From: JBAYIE01 sp041665785
GTDB lineage: Bacteria > Bacteroidota > Bacteroidia > UKL13-3
Assembly: GCA_041665785.1 (NCBI GenBank)
Contig: JBAYIE010000018.1
Coordinates: 1-64,000, forward strand
DNA length: 64,000 nucleotides
Reading direction: 5' to 3'
Part shown: piece by piece, positions 60,604 to 64,000 of the stretch
Layout of the letters: every line of letters begins with the position of its first letter
How positions within the stretch are numbered: the first letter of the stretch is position 1
Translations under genes and position numbers: made by a program
Notes under the pieces: model-generated
Database searches by the model: none
What the model was told of the DNA's origin: nothing
What the model saw: only the letters and a program-made list of their open reading frames with translations

Positions 60604-61083
60604 TTATAAATCTTCCAGAACAAAACCCCAGTCTTCATTTTCTTCAATAATGATTCCCCTCACTCCTGCACCGTCTGCAGCATCGATATCGCGTTGCTTG
60701 TCGCCGATGAATAATGATTGTTGCGGGTCGATCTGAAATTTTGCCAAAGCTTTCTCTATCATCTGGCTTTCGGGTTTGCGGCAAATACATTTGCTGAAAT
60801 CGGGATGATGCGGACAATAATAAATAGCATCAATATGTCCACCGGTGGCTTTTACTTCACGCAACATATGTTGATGCATTTCATCAAGTGTAGCATGCGT
60901 ATACAATCCTTTGGCAATACCGCCCTGATTGGTGATGACGATAACGAGGTATCCCTTTTTATTTAACCGGGCAATATATTTGGGTGCATGAGGCAGAACC
61001 ACAAAGTTTTCGGGACGTGAAACATATTCCCCGTTTTCACGGTTTATTACTCCGTCGCGGTCGAGGAATACAGCCTTATTCAT
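60604..61083 (-). CDS. gmhB: D,D-heptose 1,7-bisphosphate phosphatase (HAD-IIIA)
   Basis: 159 residues. HAD nucleophile pair Asp8 and Asp10 in VFLDRDGVIN. The zinc-binding loop YYCPHHPDFSKCICRKP is specific for GmhB. The final motif IGDKQRDIDAADGAG carries the last Asp residues. It dephosphorylates heptose bisphosphate on the way to ADP-heptose for LPS core, matching the GT9 heptosyltransferase-like gene at 4785. Length is slightly short but complete. TATTTCG lies 5 nt before the ATG. Confidence 0.93.
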   Translation of the reverse strand: MNKAVFLDRDGVINRENGEYVSRPENFVVLPHAPKYIARLNKKGYLVIVITNQGGIAKGLYTHATLDEMHQHMLREVKATGGHIDAIYYCPHHPDFSKCICRKPESQMIEKALAKFQIDPQQSLFIGDKQRDIDAADGAGVRGIIIEENEDWGFVLEDL

Positions 61084-61149
61084 GGCTGCGAAATAAGCAT
61101 TTATTTTATGATTAAATGATTTTCAATATACTTGAAACAAATTAGCACC

Positions 61150-61887
61150 GTGAATCCCCGCATAGTTATCATACCTACTTACAACGAAATTGAGAATATC
61201 GAAGCCATTATTCGTAAGGTATGTTCGCTCGCCATGCCCTTTGATATACTGATTGTTGACGATGGTTCGCCCGATGGAACCGGAGCTAAAGTTAAAGCAT
61301 TGCAACAGGAATACAGCCAGTTGCATTTGCTCGAACGTGCCGGTAAAAGCGGATTGGGAACTGCTTATATCGTAGGATTTAAGTGGTGTTTAACCAAAGG
61401 ATACGGTTTTATTTTTGAAATGGATGCCGACTTCTCGCACAATCCGGATGACCTGCCTCGTTTGTACACGGCCTGTGCCGAAGGTGCCGACATGAGCATC
61501 GGATCGCGTTATGTGACCGGAGTAAATGTGGTAAACTGGCCGATGAGTCGTGTAATGTTGTCGTTTTTTGCATCCAAATATGTGCGTGTGATTACCGGCT
61601 TACCGGTGCATGATACAACTGCCGGATTTGTATGTTATACAAGTAAAGTATTAAAAGCCATTGAGCTCGATAAAATAAAATTCCGCGGATATGCCTTTCA
61701 GATTGAAATGAAATTTACTGCCTGGAAAATGGGCTATACCTTAAAAGAAGTTCCGATTATTTTCACCGACCGTACGCTGGGAACTTCCAAGATCTCCAAA
61801 AACATTATCCGCGAAGCCATTTGGGGTGTGCTGGCCCTGAAGCTCAAAAGTATGTTTAAGCGATATCCGCAGCGTGCGAATGGTTGA
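61150..61887 (+). CDS. Polyprenyl-phosphate mannosyl/glycosyltransferase (GT2)
   Basis: 245 residues. GT2 fold: IVIIPTYNEIENIE, ILIVDDGSPDGTG and FEMDADFSHNPDDLPRLY with the DxD. The DPM1-like region TTAGFVCYTSKVL and FQIEMKF follow. No C-terminal TM helices, so it is the short, soluble DPM1 type that loads mannose or a similar sugar onto a polyprenyl phosphate. No ATG exists at the front: GTG 61150 is preferred, because the alternative TTG 61132 falls inside a TATACTTG promoter-like element. Confidence 0.92.
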   Translation: MNPRIVIIPTYNEIENIEAIIRKVCSLAMPFDILIVDDGSPDGTGAKVKALQQEYSQLHLLERAGKSGLGTAYIVGFKWCLTKGYGFIFEMDADFSHNPDDLPRLYTACAEGADMSIGSRYVTGVNVVNWPMSRVMLSFFASKYVRVITGLPVHDTTAGFVCYTSKVLKAIELDKIKFRGYAFQIEMKFTAWKMGYTLKEVPIIFTDRTLGTSKISKNIIREAIWGVLALKLKSMFKRYPQRANG

Positions 61888-61995
61888 TATTGGGGCACGA
61901 AACGAAGTTCAGCGTAGCGAATTCTATTATCCAATTCATCTCATAGGATTCGTCATTTCTTTTGCTAAATTTTGAATTTCATTAATTCCTTGATT

Positions 61996-62517
61996 ATGAA
62001 AACTTTTACAATTGCTTTGGCCGTTTCAATTGGTTTATGCTTATTGTTATTGGGAAGCTGCACCAAAAAAGATGAACTGGGAACACCAACTTTTATACCC
62101 AAGGACGACAGAGGTTATTGCAAAATTGACGGCAAAAATTGGGAAACATGTACAAAGTTTTTAGGTAAGCCGGAGGTTAATGCCCATTTCTATCCCGGAA
62201 GCGAGCTTCAGGTAGAGTTCAATAACGTTTGTGAAGATCACGAATCCTATGTTTATTTCGTATTGAAGAACATAACTGACACAGGAGTGTACCTGTTGTC
62301 TAATTATCATTTTGGGATCTATGTTATTGAGGCAGGATACATTTTGCGTTCAAGAACAGATAGTACACATACAGGCAAGGTACACATAACCAAGTTCGAC
62401 AAAACATTACAAAGATTATCCGGAACTTTTGAAATGATTCTCAATGACACTGTGCATAAAAGCACTATATATATAAGCGAAGGGCAGTTCACAAATGCAC
62501 CATATGAACGCCCATAA
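61996..62517 (+). CDS. Hypothetical lipoprotein
   Basis: 173 residues. Signal peptide with lipobox LGSC (FTIALAVSIGLCLLLL then GSC; Cys about 22) followed by TKKDELGTP. The domain has several short strands and Cys residues (GYCKIDGKNWETC; NNVCEDH). The C-terminal half (SGTFEMILND) resembles DUF-type small Bacteroidota lipoproteins in style but no family is recognised. ATG 61996 is chosen for the signal peptide. It is convergent with atpC, with a shared terminator. Confidence 0.65.
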   Translation: MKTFTIALAVSIGLCLLLLGSCTKKDELGTPTFIPKDDRGYCKIDGKNWETCTKFLGKPEVNAHFYPGSELQVEFNNVCEDHESYVYFVLKNITDTGVYLLSNYHFGIYVIEAGYILRSRTDSTHTGKVHITKFDKTLQRLSGTFEMILNDTVHKSTIYISEGQFTNAPYERP

Positions 62518-62608
62518 TAATTAATCCCTTAATAGTTTCTTTAGGCATTTATATACATAACAGACCTAAAATTAGGGGTTTAAGCCTTTTTGGTTAATGC
62601 TATTCCAT

Positions 62609-62637
62609 AAAAAAAGCCCTCGTGTGAGGGCTTTTTT
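62609..62637. terminator. Bidirectional terminator, lipoprotein gene / atpC
   Basis: GCCCTC/GAGGGC stem (62616-62621 with 62626-62631), GTGT loop, flanked by A7 and T6 that extend the stem. It lies between convergent genes. Confidence 0.9.
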
Positions 62638-62654
62638 ATTTCGTTGCATGCGTA

Positions 62655-62885
62655 TCAGGCAAGAATCACAACTTTATCGTTGAGTACTTCAATCACTCCG
62701 CCGGAGATTTCGAATATTTCTTCTCTGCCTTCTGTTTTAACGTTAACCTTTCCTTTTTCGAGGCTGGAAACCAGAGCCGCGTGCTTTTTCAAAATCTGAA
62801 AACGGCCTTTGGAACCCGGAACTGTTACGCTATCTACTTCACCGGAGAACAGGGAACGATCGGGAGTTAAAATATCTAAATGCAT
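62655..62885 (-). CDS. atpC: F1 ATP synthase epsilon subunit, short form
   Basis: 76 residues. Only the N-terminal beta-sandwich domain is present (MHLDILTPDRSLFSGEVDSVTVPG...), ending after VIEVLNDKVVILA. The C-terminal helical hairpin that inhibits ATP hydrolysis in E. coli is missing; this short form is common in Bacteroidota. The subunit links the central stalk to the c-ring. It is the last gene of the atp unit, 27 nt after atpD. Confidence 0.95.
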   Translation of the reverse strand: MHLDILTPDRSLFSGEVDSVTVPGSKGRFQILKKHAALVSSLEKGKVNVKTEGREEIFEISGGVIEVLNDKVVILA

Positions 62886-62912
62886 GTTGTTGTTCTGTTA
62901 ATTCTTAAAACC

Positions 62913-64000
62913 TTATTTGGCTTCAGCCAGCATTTTCTCTCCTTTGGCCACTGCATCTTCAATGGTTCCCACGAGGTTGAATGCCGCTTCGGGTAAATGA
63001 TCGTATTGTCCGTCCATGATAGCGTTGAATCCTTTGATGGTTTCTTCGATCGGAACCAATACACCTTTTAAACCGGTGAATTGTTCAGCTACGTGGAAAG
63101 GTTGAGAGAGGAAACGTTGCACACGACGAGCACGTCCAACCACCAATTTATCGTCTTCACTCAATTCATCCATACCAAGGATGGCGATGATATCCTGCAA
63201 TTCTTTGTAACGCTGTAAAATTCCTTTTACGCGTTGAGCACAATTGTAATGAGCTTCTCCAACAATGGTAGGCGTAAGAATCCGTGAAGTTGAATCCAAA
63301 GGATCTACCGCAGGGTAAATACCCAACTCGGCAATTTTACGACTCAATACCGTTGTAGCATCCAAATGCGCAAAGGTGGTAGCCGGAGCCGGATCCGTTA
63401 AGTCATCCGCAGGTACGTAAACCGCTTGTACGGAAGTAATGGAACCACGCTTGGTTGAGGTAATACGTTCCTGCATGGCACCCATTTCGGTTGCCAGGGT
63501 AGGTTGGTAACCTACGGCCGATGGCATACGTCCGAGCAAAGCCGATACTTCAGATCCTGCTTGTGTAAAACGGAAAATATTATCGACAAAGAACAGGATA
63601 TCGCGACCGCCTGATTTCTCATCTCCATCGCGGAAATATTCGGCCATGGTCAGACCGGAAAGAGCAACACGGGCACGGGCTCCCGGAGGTTCGTTCATTT
63701 GTCCGAAAACCAGGGTTGCCTGTGATTTTGCCAATTCGGCGTAATCTACTTTATCCAAATCCCAACCGCCTTCTTCCATGGAATGTTGAAATTCTTTACC
63801 GTATTTAATAACGCCTGATTCAATCATCTCGCGCAACAAATCGTTTCCTTCACGGGTACGTTCACCCACACCGGCAAATACCGACATACCTTCGTATGCT
63901 TTTGCAATATTGTTGATCAATTCCATGATCAAAACCGTTTTTCCTACACCCGCACCACCGAACAAACCAATTTTACCTCCTTTGGCATAAGGTTCGATGA
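62913..64000 (-). CDS. atpD: F1 ATP synthase beta subunit, 5' end outside the window
   Basis: The visible part is about 362 residues, partial at its N-terminus because the window ends. P-loop GGAGVGKT, FAGVGERTREGNDL, ALSGLTMAEYFRD and FVDNIFRFTQAGSEVSALLGRMPSAVGYQPTL (split) identify the catalytic subunit. The C-terminal LPEAAFNLVG and KGEKMLAEAK are normal. It hydrolyses or makes ATP at the alpha-beta interface at the inner membrane. The coding frame is open to the window's last base, so the gene continues into the next sequence. Confidence 0.97.
   Translation of the reverse strand, partial: IEPYAKGGKIGLFGGAGVGKTVLIMELINNIAKAYEGMSVFAGVGERTREGNDLLREMIESGVIKYGKEFQHSMEEGGWDLDKVDYAELAKSQATLVFGQMNEPPGARARVALSGLTMAEYFRDGDEKSGGRDILFFVDNIFRFTQAGSEVSALLGRMPSAVGYQPTLATEMGAMQERITSTKRGSITSVQAVYVPADDLTDPAPATTFAHLDATTVLSRKIAELGIYPAVDPLDSTSRILTPTIVGEAHYNCAQRVKGILQRYKELQDIIAILGMDELSEDDKLVVGRARRVQRFLSQPFHVAEQFTGLKGVLVPIEETIKGFNAIMDGQYDHLPEAAFNLVGTIEDAVAKGEKMLAEAK

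Overview
The window is a 64 kb piece of a Bacteroidota chromosome. The evidence is Bacteroidota-type promoters (TTG, then 19-20 nt, then TAnnTTTG), a PorV/PorQ-family protein of the type IX secretion group, a TonB receptor with a carboxypeptidase-like N-terminal domain, DUF4783 and YCF48-like proteins, and a Bacteroidota-style order around ileS - DksA-like - lspA and pyrG - yidC. Lipopolysaccharide genes (kdsB, gmhB, an LpxL-like acyltransferase, a family-9 glycosyltransferase) and lolA indicate an outer membrane. Family or genus cannot be fixed from the sequence alone. Almost everything is core chromosome. The only mobile-type genes are two single-copy REP-associated tyrosine transposases (RAYTs) and the palindromic repeats around them.

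Layout. 1-240: tandem 84-bp hairpin repeats next to hpt. 0.8-4.0 kb: methyltransferase, glycosyltransferase and beta-propeller protein in one translationally coupled operon. 4.0-4.8 kb: a RAYT with a two-REP element. 4.8-9.8 kb: GT9, lemA with two TPM proteins, a 3'-5' exonuclease, pdxJ. 9.8-13.3 kb: a minus-strand envelope operon (Nudix, beta-barrel, PorV/Q, AcpH-like, small protein) and a histone-H1-like gene. 13.8-16.7 kb: cinA and a 2-oxoacid dehydrogenase E2. 16.8-19.2 kb: ECF sigma factor plus a large beta-helix membrane protein. 19.2-24.1 kb: kdsB, pyrG, an RRM protein, yidC. 24.2-29.3 kb: two unknown proteins, an FAD oxidoreductase, trigger factor, tRNA-Leu with a partial duplication. 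29.6-34.2 kb: RSH (ppGpp), fur, purA, second RAYT. 34.4-45.2 kb: Usp, nucleoside phosphorylase, UbiA-like protein, nadC, gpmI, MMPL exporter, desaturase, acyltransferase. 45.3-53.2 kb: ileS, an H1/DksA fusion, lspA, lolA, rmuC. 53.2-53.6 kb: a repeat-rich gap. 53.7-55.2 kb: a second ECF operon with a Spy-like protein. 55.2-62.5 kb: lipoprotein, deoxyhypusine-synthase-like gene, folB, TonB receptor, rpe, gmhB, polyprenyl-phosphate glycosyltransferase, lipoprotein. 62.6-64 kb: atpC and the 3' part of atpD.

How the parts fit. Many genes serve envelope building: LPS sugars and acyl chains, lipoprotein maturation (lspA) and transport (lolA), membrane insertion (yidC), folding (tig). Two ECF sigma operons each carry a single-TM partner that may be an anti-sigma factor. 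The genome is compact: several convergent genes overlap or touch, one divergent pair overlaps head to head, and several start codons lie only 3-6 nt after a promoter -7 element.

The most unusual items are: the RAYT locus in which the conserved tetranucleotide of each of two inverted REPs supplies the stop codon of a converging gene; the 84-bp hairpin repeat family at both ends of the window; the H1-tail/DksA fusion; the bacterial deoxyhypusine-synthase homologue; the partial tandem duplication of tRNA-Leu; and reciprocal promoters embedded in a divergent gene pair.
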